Below, piece after piece: positions 1 to 6,461 of a DNA stretch of 20,583 bases. The DNA is taken from the NCBI GenBank assembly GCA_002305575.1, contig DBPP01000006.1:1-20583 (forward strand). The letters run 5' to 3'. Numbering within the stretch: position 1 is the first letter of the stretch; each line of letters opens with the position of its first letter. The position numbers and the translations under genes are program-made. Below the pieces are notes generated by a model. It was not told the origin of the DNA. It was given only the letters and a program-made list of their open reading frames with translations, and did not search any database. This DNA is from Ruminococcaceae bacterium UBA1417. Its GTDB lineage: Bacteria > Bacillota > Clostridia > Oscillospirales > Acutalibacteraceae.

Positions 1-57
1 TAAGGCAAGGGTCTGCAAAACCCTGATTCCCCGGTTCAAATCCGGGTGTCACCTCCA
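1..57 (+). tRNA. tRNA-Cys (GCA), 3' part only
   Basis: The window opens inside a tRNA. The anticodon arm is visible as AGGGT-CTGCAAA-ACCCT, whose seven-base loop gives anticodon GCA (cysteine). It is followed by a T arm CCCGG-TTCAAAT-CCGGG, the 3' acceptor strand, discriminator T and an encoded CCA ending at 57. The 5' acceptor strand and most of the D arm lie before the window. A terminator hairpin follows directly, so this is the last gene of its transcript. Confidence 0.93.
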
Positions 58-59
58 GA

Positions 60-93
60 AGCCGTGCAGCAATGCTGCACGGCTCTTTTTTTT
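60..93 (+). terminator. Rho-independent terminator of the tRNA transcript
   Basis: An 11-bp perfect stem (60-70 with 74-84) with a three-base loop is followed by a run of eight T at 86-93. It starts three bases after the CCA end of the tRNA. This is a textbook intrinsic terminator. Confidence 0.92.
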
Positions 94-115
94 CTCATAC
101 CCAAAAATATGGCGA

Positions 116-139
116 TGGCCCGGGTTTTTGCCCGGGCCA
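116..139 (-). terminator. Probable terminator of the ABC exporter gene
   Basis: A 9-bp GC-rich stem (TGGCCCGGG at 116-124 with CCCGGGCCA at 131-139) lies 9 bases beyond the stop of the minus-strand ABC gene. On the minus strand the T-run comes only after a short spacer (near 101-107), so the U-tract is imperfect. It lacks T on the plus side, which supports a minus-strand role. Confidence 0.6.
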
Positions 140-148
140 CCCGAATTC

Positions 149-1876
149 TTATTGTGTGGTTCGGTACAGTTTGGCGTAAACGCCGCCCCGCGCCATCAGC
201 TCGTCATGTGTGCCAACTTCGCAGATTCCGGCGTCATCGAGAACCAGAATGCGCTTTGCTGCGCGAATGGTGGACAACCGGTGTGCAATGACCAGCGTGG
301 TTCTGTTTTTAGATAGCGCGTCCAGAGAATGCTGGACAATTTGCTCAGCCTCTGTGTCCAGTGCGCTTGTGGCTTCGTCCAGGATCAAAATGGGCGGGTC
401 CTTCAGAAAAGTGCGCGCAATCGAAATGCGCTGCTGCTGACCACCGGAAAGTCGCACGCCGTTTGGGCCGATATCTGTATCGAACCCCTGCGGCAGGGCC
501 TCAATAAATTCCTCCGCGCCTGCCTGTCGCGCCGCCTTTCGAACCGCGTCCATTGAGGCGTCGGGACAGCCGTAGCGGATGTTCTCCGCCACGGAGCCGG
601 AAAAAAGTGCGACCGCTTGCTGAACGATCCCAATATTTTGCCGCAGAGATTCCAGCGTAACATTGCGAATTGGGATGCCATCTATTGTGATTTCGCCGGC
701 TTCTACGTCATAAAAACGTGGAATCAAGGAGCAGAGCGTCGTTTTCCCCGCGCCGGATGCACCCACCAGGGCAACATATTCGCCGGCCTGAATCGTCAGA
801 TTCAAGTTGCGAAAGACATGATTGCTTGTTCCATATCGGAAATCGACGTTGGAAAAGGTGATGGTGCCGTGCACCCGAGCAAGGGAAACTGCGCCGGGTA
901 AGTTTTGAATTTCCGGCTGTGTCTCCAAAATTTCCCGGAACCGTTTGAAAGCAGTCCGCCCTTCCTGAATCAGCCGCGAGGTGTTTACAAGGCTCTGAAT
1001 TGGCTGGGTGAAATGGCCGATATACAGCAAAAACACCACGAGCGCCGAAAGGCGTAGACTACCGGCCAGAATGGAAAATCCGCCGGCAATCACGACCGCA
1101 ATGGGGATGAGGCTTGCAAAAGCGCTCATTCCGCCGTAACACAGCGCTTCCGCGCGATACCCGGCCTTGCGGTTGCGGAGAAACATATCGTTCAGGCGGT
1201 TAAACTTACCGGCTTCTATCGCTTCGTTGGCAAATGACTGCACCATGCGGATAGCGGAAAGCGAATCCGCAGCCTGTGCGTTGATGGCGCCCATATTGCG
1301 CTGGCCTTCGGCAAGAGCAGCCGCCATTTTTTTGTTGAAATACAGCGTATAGGCGAGCATGAACGGCAAAAATGCCAGGATTACCAGCGTCATGGGCCGA
1401 TGGATCCCCCAGAGAATTACCAGAGCGCCGAGAAACTTGACGCCGTTCACGAGAAGATCTTCCGGTACATGGTGAAAAAACTCGGCGAGCGCAAGAGAAT
1501 CGTTCGTAAGTCTCGACATCAGATCACCCACCGGGCAACGGTCAAAATACGAAAAGGAAAGGCGTTCACAGTGTCGAAAGAGCTGGGCGCGCATATCCCG
1601 CTCCATCATTGCGCCCATGGCGTGGCCGCGGTAATCCATGTAATAGCTGCAAAGTGCCTGTACCAATACGAGTGCCAACAGGAGAATCCCTGTGTATAGA
1701 ATTTTCTCCGATGCGTTGGCGCGGGAGCCTTGCAATACGTTTTCGGTAATATATCCCGCTCCGAGTGGGAGTACAAGTCCGATGGCCGCTGCAATAAGCG
1801 AGCAAAGCAGATCGGCCAATAAAAGCCATTTATAGGGTTTATAAAAGCCGAGCAGTCGAATATGTTCTTTTTTCAA
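149..1876 (-). CDS. ABC transporter, fused permease/ATPase (multidrug/lipid exporter type)
   Basis: This 575-residue half-transporter has an N-terminal six-helix exporter domain (about residues 15-310) and a C-terminal ATPase. Visible ATPase motifs are Walker A GASGAGKTT (372-380), signature LSGGQ (477-481), Walker B ILILDEATSALD (496-507) and the switch histidine in IAHRLSTI (H532). This is the MsbA/LmrA/BmrA-like fold, which works as a dimer in the cytoplasmic membrane and uses ATP to export lipophilic compounds or lipids; the substrate cannot be read from sequence. With no partner ABC gene next to it, a homodimer is likely. The start is TTG at 1876-1874, chosen because AGGAGG (1889-1884) sits seven bases upstream. 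It overlaps by the four bases TTGA with the stop of a short upstream ORF, so translation is probably coupled. Confidence 0.93.
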   Translation of the reverse strand: MKKEHIRLLGFYKPYKWLLLADLLCSLIAAAIGLVLPLGAGYITENVLQGSRANASEKILYTGILLLALVLVQALCSYYMDYRGHAMGAMMERDMRAQLFRHCERLSFSYFDRCPVGDLMSRLTNDSLALAEFFHHVPEDLLVNGVKFLGALVILWGIHRPMTLVILAFLPFMLAYTLYFNKKMAAALAEGQRNMGAINAQAADSLSAIRMVQSFANEAIEAGKFNRLNDMFLRNRKAGYRAEALCYGGMSAFASLIPIAVVIAGGFSILAGSLRLSALVVFLLYIGHFTQPIQSLVNTSRLIQEGRTAFKRFREILETQPEIQNLPGAVSLARVHGTITFSNVDFRYGTSNHVFRNLNLTIQAGEYVALVGASGAGKTTLCSLIPRFYDVEAGEITIDGIPIRNVTLESLRQNIGIVQQAVALFSGSVAENIRYGCPDASMDAVRKAARQAGAEEFIEALPQGFDTDIGPNGVRLSGGQQQRISIARTFLKDPPILILDEATSALDTEAEQIVQHSLDALSKNRTTLVIAHRLSTIRAAKRILVLDDAGICEVGTHDELMARGGVYAKLYRTTQ

Positions 1877-1974
1877 AAAATATCCTCCTTTTGTGCAGGA
1901 GGGGTTAGCGTGTGGGCTTCCTCCTGCCGTTGTAAAAACTGGTGATTAAAGCATTGTTTGTTCTCATACCGCAT
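1873..1974 (-). CDS. Candidate 33-codon leader peptide of the ABC exporter
   Basis: A short ORF starts at ATG 1974-1972 behind GGAG/AAGGA and ends in TGA at 1875-1873, which overlaps the exporter's TTG start as TTGA. The peptide is hydrophilic (begins MRYENKQ, ends QKEDIF) with no membrane segment, and contains Pro-Pro at residues 25-26. Codons 17-19 lie on the first arm, the Pro-Pro codons on the second arm and Lys-Glu 29-30 on the exporter's Shine-Dalgarno of a possible alternative-pairing switch. An in-frame extension to 2061 exists, but the promoter at 2001-2029 would start RNA near 1994, which favours the short form. It resembles in arrangement, not in sequence, the BmrB leader upstream of the Bacillus subtilis BmrCD exporter. 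A protein product is unproven. Confidence 0.55.
   Translation of the reverse strand: MRYENKQCFNHQFLQRQEEAHTLTPPAQKEDIF
1884..1927 (-). promoter_or_regulatory. Putative translational attenuator: three mutually exclusive RNA arms over the exporter RBS
   Basis: In minus-strand reading, arm 1 is GCAGGAGG (1927-1920), arm 2 is CCTCCTGC (1902-1895) and arm 3 is AGGAGG (1889-1884), which is the exporter's Shine-Dalgarno. Arm 2 can pair perfectly over eight bases with arm 1, leaving the RBS free, or over six bases with arm 3, hiding it. The eight-base separation of arms 2 and 3 is enough for a loop. The leader ORF runs across all three arms. The pairing is directly visible; the regulatory role is inference. 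Confidence 0.5.
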
Positions 1975-2000
1975 CTTCCTTTCTCCATTGAATTTCCTCC

Positions 2001-2029
2001 AGTCTACCACACGGGAAACGCGCAGACAA
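2001..2029 (-). promoter_or_regulatory. Promoter for leader ORF and ABC exporter
   Basis: On the minus strand TTGTCT (2029-2024), a 17-base spacer and TAGACT (2006-2001) form a sigma-A type promoter. Transcription would start near 1994, about 20 bases before the leader ATG. Each box matches four of six consensus bases. Confidence 0.5.
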
Positions 2030-2078
2030 GAGAGGAAAATATATTTCTGAAAAAATTCCAAAATTCACAAAAAAGCTG

Positions 2079-2106
2079 TTGACAATTCACAAGCCTGCGA
2101 AATAAT
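2079..2106 (+). promoter_or_regulatory. Promoter of the ROK repressor/sugar operon
   Basis: A perfect -35 TTGACA (2079-2084), a 16-base spacer and AATAAT (2101-2106, five of six) precede the repressor gene by about 110 bases. The -10 box lies in the left end of the operator palindrome, so bound repressor would block RNA polymerase. Confidence 0.72.
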
Positions 2107-2137
2107 TTATTTATTAAATAAATTATTTAATAAATAA
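2101..2137. promoter_or_regulatory. Tandem AT-rich operator, likely ROK repressor binding site
   Basis: Two copies of the palindrome TTATTTA-N-TAAATAA lie at 2107-2121 and 2123-2137, centred 16 bp apart. The first is extended to 13-bp perfect arms (2101-2113 and 2115-2127) around a single central T. AT-rich palindromes of this general type are known targets of ROK-family repressors such as XylR and NagC. The site covers the expected transcription start of the operon. Binding by the neighbouring repressor is inferred from position. Confidence 0.7.
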
Positions 2138-2161
2138 GACTTGTCAAACAAGGCAAAGCAG

Positions 2162-2187
2162 CATCCAAGCGAAGAGGTGCTTGGATG
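2162..2187 (+). other. 5'-UTR hairpin of the sugar operon
   Basis: A perfect 9-bp inverted repeat (CATCCAAGC at 2162-2170 with GCTTGGATG at 2179-2187, eight-base loop) lies between promoter and first gene. No T-run follows, so it is not an intrinsic terminator. It may stabilise the transcript; no function is shown. Confidence 0.45.
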
Positions 2188-2219
2188 GCTTATGAAAAGC
2201 GAAAAGGGGAGGGAGACTT

Positions 2220-3335
2220 GTGCAGGGAATCACCGCAACAGATATGAAGCGAATCAATCGGAAAGTGGTTTTTGATCTGGTTCGACGGAAAAGATCCATA
2301 ACACGTGTCGAGCTTTCGGAATTGACGGGACTGAGTGGTCCCTCCATTTTGGCCATCGTGAACGAATTTCTGGAAAAGGGCATTCTAACTGCGACCGGAA
2401 AAAAGAACGGCTCGGTGGGACGCAGCCCGGTAACCATGGTGTTCAATCCGGATGTGCTGCTTTCTGTGGGATTTGAATTTGATGGAGACCGCCTTTCGGC
2501 TGGTCTTGTGAATCTGGATGGCAAAATCCGCTTTCCATCCACGGAGCGTGTCCCGGCCGACCTGGGAGAGAATTTTTTTGAGATGCTGTGTCGGAAAACA
2601 GCGGATTTGCAGCGGCGGGCGCAGGCGGAAGGCCTGCATTGCACCGGCATTGGACTGGGAGTTCCCGGTGCGGTTGATGTTCGCAGGCGGGTCGTCCGCT
2701 TTGCACCGAACATTGGCATCCAAACCCCAGTTGATATTTCCAGCCGTATAGAAAGATTGGAAAACCAGTGCGGTCTGCCGGCATTTATTGAAAACGACGT
2801 CAATGCCAGCGCAATCGGCGAGTTTTATAGGAGAAAAATTCGGGAGGAAATCCCCGATCTGCTGTATGTTTCGATTGGCGCGGGCATTGGTGCAGGCTTG
2901 ATCCTTGACGGCCAACTTCGCCACGGCGCGCATGGGCTTTGTGGTGAAATCGGGTATTCCCTGCGTACTGTCGGGGAGGCGGTTTCCCGGCAAAATCCTG
3001 GATGGCTCGAGCATCACCTTTCTCACGAAGCGCTGGCTGAGCACTTTGGCGCGTATCGGGAGCGCGGTGGGGCCAGTGCGGGAATGGTCCGCTATGTGGT
3101 TGAGATCCTTTGCCCAATCCTCGCCAATTTGGTCAACGCATTGGATATCCATCTGGTCGTGCTGGGAGGGCAGCTTCTGCTGGATGGCGGGGAGCGACTG
3201 CTTTGCGGGATACGCGAACAGCTGCAAACGCTCACGCTTTCCCCGATAGCGCTTGAGGAGGGCGATACCGCAGATGCAGGTATTGTGGGTTGTGCGCTGC
3301 TTGCTTCTGATCAGCTTTGGCAGACAATTCTGTAA
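2220..3335 (+). CDS. ROK-family transcriptional repressor (XylR/NagC type)
   Basis: This 371-residue protein has an N-terminal winged helix-turn-helix (about residues 9-75, with the family start MKRINRKVVFDLVRRK and wing GSVGRSP) followed by a ROK sugar-binding fold. ENDVNASAIGEF carries the sugar-contacting Asn-Asp. The ATP loop DxGGTK is replaced by FEFDGDRLSAG and the CxCGxxGC zinc motif is absent, so it should sense rather than phosphorylate a sugar. The start is GTG at 2220 behind AAGGGGAGGGAG; the ATG at residue 9 would cut the conserved N-terminus. It is the first gene of a plus-strand operon and probably binds the palindromes at 2101-2137, releasing them when the inducing sugar or sugar phosphate is present. 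Confidence 0.92.
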   Translation: MQGITATDMKRINRKVVFDLVRRKRSITRVELSELTGLSGPSILAIVNEFLEKGILTATGKKNGSVGRSPVTMVFNPDVLLSVGFEFDGDRLSAGLVNLDGKIRFPSTERVPADLGENFFEMLCRKTADLQRRAQAEGLHCTGIGLGVPGAVDVRRRVVRFAPNIGIQTPVDISSRIERLENQCGLPAFIENDVNASAIGEFYRRKIREEIPDLLYVSIGAGIGAGLILDGQLRHGAHGLCGEIGYSLRTVGEAVSRQNPGWLEHHLSHEALAEHFGAYRERGGASAGMVRYVVEILCPILANLVNALDIHLVVLGGQLLLDGGERLLCGIREQLQTLTLSPIALEEGDTADAGIVGCALLASDQLWQTIL

Positions 3336-3362
3336 GCACGCAAACGAAAAAAGGGGGATTTT

Positions 3363-4286
3363 ATGCGGGAAAATATTTGGACAGGGGCCGTTGATATTGG
3401 TGGCACCAAGATCCAGATTGGCCTCGTCGACCGAGCGGGCAGAATTTTGCAGGAGAAGACCTTCCAAACGAACGCGGGGCGGCAAAGCCCACAGAAGGCC
3501 ATGGAGAACATTGACCGCACGCTGCGAAAGCAATGCGCGGCAATTGGCGTCGATTACAAAGCGCTACAGGGCATCGGTGTTTCCTGCGCCGGTCCGGTAG
3601 ATGCCCAAAAAGGCATAGTTGAAAACCCGTATACGCTGCCAGGTTGGGAAGGTTTCCCGCTGGTGGAAGATCTATCTGCGCGCAGCGGGCTGCCGGTTCG
3701 TTTGGAAAACGATGCGAATGGCGCGTTGCTCGGGGAAATTTTGCAGCGCGGCTTGTGGGACCAAAAGGTTTTGATGGTGACGTTCGGAACGGGAATTGGC
3801 GTGGCTTTTTGGAATGGTCGCGCCGTATACCGTAGCGGGCGCTTTCATCCGGAAATGGGACATATTATTGTGGCCTCAGGTGGCGATGCGTGCTACTGTG
3901 GACATCGGGGTTGCTTTGAAAGCCGCTGTTCGGGACAGGCTTTGAACCGGCGGGCGGCGCAGACAGGCTACACGGATTTCGACGCATTGTATGCAGCTGC
4001 CGTAGCGGATGGTCCGGCTGCACAGCTTTTGGAGGAAATTTGCAGGGATATTCAAAATGGGATCTGGAGCCTCAGTGTGATCTTTAAACCGCAGTGTATC
4101 GTTTTGGGAGGAGGATTCACAAAACGGTATTTCCAGATGCTTCGTGACGCAACTTTACGGGACAGCGCAGGAAAAGGGGATTTTCTCGAAGAATTCTCTG
4201 TGCTGCCCGCGCTGGAAAACAGGAATTCGGCGCTTGTAGGCGCTGTAATGCTCTTTAAGGAGGAAAATCAAGATGAAGAAGTATGA
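3363..4286 (+). CDS. ROK-family sugar kinase
   Basis: This 307-residue cytoplasmic kinase has the full catalytic set: phosphate loop DIGGTK (11-16), ENDANGALLGE (115-125) with catalytic base Asp117, EMGH (164-167), and the zinc motif C177-x-C179-x4-C184. Length matches ROK glucokinases, fructokinases and N-acetylhexosamine/ManNAc kinases; specificity among these cannot be fixed by eye. It starts 27 bases after the repressor behind AAGGGGG, and its end overlaps the GH4 gene by 14 bases, so the genes are co-transcribed. Next to a NagB/AgaI-like enzyme, an amino sugar is a plausible substrate, but glucose or another released hexose is equally possible. Confidence 0.92.
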   Translation: MRENIWTGAVDIGGTKIQIGLVDRAGRILQEKTFQTNAGRQSPQKAMENIDRTLRKQCAAIGVDYKALQGIGVSCAGPVDAQKGIVENPYTLPGWEGFPLVEDLSARSGLPVRLENDANGALLGEILQRGLWDQKVLMVTFGTGIGVAFWNGRAVYRSGRFHPEMGHIIVASGGDACYCGHRGCFESRCSGQALNRRAAQTGYTDFDALYAAAVADGPAAQLLEEICRDIQNGIWSLSVIFKPQCIVLGGGFTKRYFQMLRDATLRDSAGKGDFLEEFSVLPALENRNSALVGAVMLFKEENQDEEV

Positions 4287-5655
4287 AAAGCTCAAGATTG
4301 TCATGATTGGCGCGGGAAGCTGCTGCTTTTGCCCCGTGACGCTTTCGGACATTTTGCTTAGCGACCCGATCAATTCTCTGCCGCTTGAGGTGTGCCTGAT
4401 GGATATTGACCAAAAGGCGCTGGATGTGAGCTATGCGTTTGCGCAGAAGGCTGTGGCGGTTTTGGGGAGGACACTCAAGCTGTGGGCCACAACAGATCTT
4501 GACGATGCCGTGCGGGACGCCGACTTCGTTGTGACGGCCATTGAGGTGGACCGTTACCATTACTGGTCGATGGATTTCCACATCCCGAGACGGTATGGCT
4601 TCCGTCAGGTTTACGGTGAAAACGGCGGACCGGGCGGCATGTTCCATACGTTGCGCAATATCGGGCCGACGCTTCACATCGCTCATCGTATGGAGGCGCT
4701 GTGCCCGGACGCATGGCTGATCAATTACACCAATCCGGAAGCAAAGCTTGTGGAAGCCGTCAACAAGCTGACGAAAATCCATGCGGTTGGTGTATGCCAT
4801 GGCTTTGAGATGGGCGTCGACCAGATCGCCAAGCTGCTCGAGCGCCGTCCGGAGGAACTCGATGTTACCGGTTACGGACTCAATCATTTTGGCTGGATGA
4901 CCGCCATCAAAGAGAAAGACACTGGGAAGGATCTGTATCCTGAATTTCGGGAGAAGGAAGCCAAAAGCCACTGGCTGGCAAGCTGGGACGAGGTGGCGCT
5001 TTCCCGCATGATGATGCGCACGTACGGCTTGTACCCGTATCCCGGCACCAACCACGTGGGAGAATACATCGCGTGGAGCGATGCGTTTCTCGCCAGCGCC
5101 AAGATCCAGTACTTCTTTGATCCGGTCAAGGAACACCCCTGGGAGACCAGAAAGCCGCCCAGATTCGTGTATGACTTCTGCTCGAATCCAACTGGCATTG
5201 CATTTTCGGATGTCGACAAGGATAAGGAAGAGGAGTATAAGGAGAGCTTTGTGATCGGCGAACAGGGCCTGACCCGCTCGCACGAGTACGGTATTCCGAT
5301 CGTTGAAGCCATTGCATTCAACCTGAACCGGTACATCCCCTCTCTGAATATGTTAAATAAGGGGCAGATTCCCGGTGTGATGACAGATATGTGCGTGGAA
5401 GGTCCCTGCATGGTGGATGGGGATGGTATTCATCCGGTTTCGGTGGAACCGCTGCCGGCGGCTATCACCGCAATGATCAACCAGCAGGGGACCATCCATC
5501 AGCTGGTGATCGAAGCGTATACGGAGCAGTCGAAAAACAAACTGCTGCAGGCGTTACTGCTTGATCCAACCATTTCCAATTACAACAACGCGGTGGCGTT
5601 GATTGACGAAATGTGCGAGCGGCAGAAAGAGATCCTGCCTCCGCTGCATTGGTAA
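4273..5655 (+). CDS. Glycoside hydrolase family 4 enzyme (NAD- and metal-dependent)
   Basis: The 460-residue protein opens with a Rossmann dinucleotide site (KIVMIGAGSCCF, 8-19) and carries GH4 landmarks: GENGGPGG (115-122), NYTNPE (151-156), metal-binding Cys in VCHGF (C175, H176) and the metal-site His in GLNHFGW (H205). GH4 enzymes oxidise C3 of the sugar with bound NAD, eliminate the glycosidic bond, then reduce back, using Mn2+ or a similar metal. The residues after the catalytic Cys differ with substrate class in this family. CHGF resembles the form I recall for uronic-acid-acting members rather than CHSV (alpha-galactosidase) or CN-P (6-phospho-glucosidase); this subfamily call is tentative. 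No signal peptide, so it is intracellular. Its RBS AAGGAGG lies inside the kinase gene, giving translational coupling. Confidence 0.9.
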   Translation: MKKYEKLKIVMIGAGSCCFCPVTLSDILLSDPINSLPLEVCLMDIDQKALDVSYAFAQKAVAVLGRTLKLWATTDLDDAVRDADFVVTAIEVDRYHYWSMDFHIPRRYGFRQVYGENGGPGGMFHTLRNIGPTLHIAHRMEALCPDAWLINYTNPEAKLVEAVNKLTKIHAVGVCHGFEMGVDQIAKLLERRPEELDVTGYGLNHFGWMTAIKEKDTGKDLYPEFREKEAKSHWLASWDEVALSRMMMRTYGLYPYPGTNHVGEYIAWSDAFLASAKIQYFFDPVKEHPWETRKPPRFVYDFCSNPTGIAFSDVDKDKEEEYKESFVIGEQGLTRSHEYGIPIVEAIAFNLNRYIPSLNMLNKGQIPGVMTDMCVEGPCMVDGDGIHPVSVEPLPAAITAMINQQGTIHQLVIEAYTEQSKNKLLQALLLDPTISNYNNAVALIDEMCERQKEILPPLHW

Positions 5656-5682
5656 TTTGTAAACGATGGGGAGCAAAAAGCG

Positions 5683-6420
5683 ATGAGCAATAACGTGAAG
5701 CTCTGTAAAACCTATGAAGCCATGAGCCGGGCGGCAGCTGACATTCTGTATGAAACTGTCGTCCGAAATCCGTGCGCTGCAATTGTACTGGCAACGGGAC
5801 ATTCGCCGAGACTTGCTTACCGGTATTTTGTGCAGCGCGTACTGGAAAACAAGACGGATGTGCGCTACGTTACGTTTATAAAACTGGATGAATGGTTGGG
5901 ACTGGATGATACGGATCCCGCGACATGTGAGTACTTTCTGCGTGAGGAAGTCCTTCGACCGTTGCAGATCGCACCGGCACAGTACCTGCATTTTGACGCA
6001 CAGGCTGCAGATGCTTTGGCGGAGTGTAGACGTGTAGAGGCTGCATACGCCGCGCTGAAGCAGATCGATCTTGTCGTGCTGGGAATCGGCATGAACGGGC
6101 ATCTCGGTCTGAATGAGCCGGGGGAAAGTCTGATCGGTACGGTGCATGTGATTGCGCTCGACGAAAAAACCAAGACGCATGAGATGCTTACACATACGAA
6201 AAAAACAGTGAGTTACGGCGTGACGTTAGGCATGGAAAATCTGTTTCGTGGAAAACGCATCCTGTTGTTGGCGGACGGTGCACAGAAGGAAGCGGCGCTC
6301 AGCGCCTACCTGGATAACCGCATCACGACAAGGGTGCCGGTTTCCCTATTAAAGCTGCACCCGGATTGTACGTGCGTCATCAATCAGGAGAGCTTTGGCG
6401 ACCTTCAAAAATGGCTGTGA
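5683..6420 (+). CDS. Glucosamine/galactosamine-6-phosphate deaminase-isomerase family (NagB/AgaI-like)
   Basis: This 245-residue protein matches the NagB/RpiA/SugarP isomerase fold. It shows a phosphate-binding LATGHSP (36-42), the LDEW motif (68-71) with the Asp that acts in ring opening and proton transfer, and GIGMNGHLGLNEPG (134-147) with the active-site His140. NagB proteins usually have DGHIAFNEP, whereas NGHLGLNEP is closer to galactosamine-6-phosphate isomerase (AgaI) relatives, so GalN6P to tagatose-6-phosphate plus ammonia is as likely as GlcN6P to fructose-6-phosphate. It lies 27 bases after GH4 and 41 before GH30 in the same operon. No NagA-type deacetylase is beside it, so either the sugar is not N-acetylated or deacetylation is encoded elsewhere. 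Confidence 0.85.
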   Translation: MSNNVKLCKTYEAMSRAAADILYETVVRNPCAAIVLATGHSPRLAYRYFVQRVLENKTDVRYVTFIKLDEWLGLDDTDPATCEYFLREEVLRPLQIAPAQYLHFDAQAADALAECRRVEAAYAALKQIDLVVLGIGMNGHLGLNEPGESLIGTVHVIALDEKTKTHEMLTHTKKTVSYGVTLGMENLFRGKRILLLADGAQKEAALSAYLDNRITTRVPVSLLKLHPDCTCVINQESFGDLQKWL

Positions 6421-6461
6421 TCCCGGATGGGAGCCGACACTTCGCTATTGGGAGGATTCAT

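Noticed and set aside
1873..2061. 62-residue version of the leader ORF starting at 2061
   Set aside because: The promoter at 2001-2029 would start RNA downstream of it, and the better RBS belongs to the internal ATG at 1974.
2101..2137. AT-rich palindromes as a terminator or phage attachment site
   Set aside because: The stem has no GC content and lies over a promoter; no integrase or mobile gene is nearby. An operator explains it better.
2385..3533. 382-codon open frame antisense to the ROK genes
   Set aside because: It is a shadow of two clearly coding genes, crosses their boundary and shows no recognisable domain.
4255..5283. 342-codon open frame antisense to the GH4 gene
   Set aside because: Shadow frame caused by codon bias; the plus strand carries all GH4 motifs.
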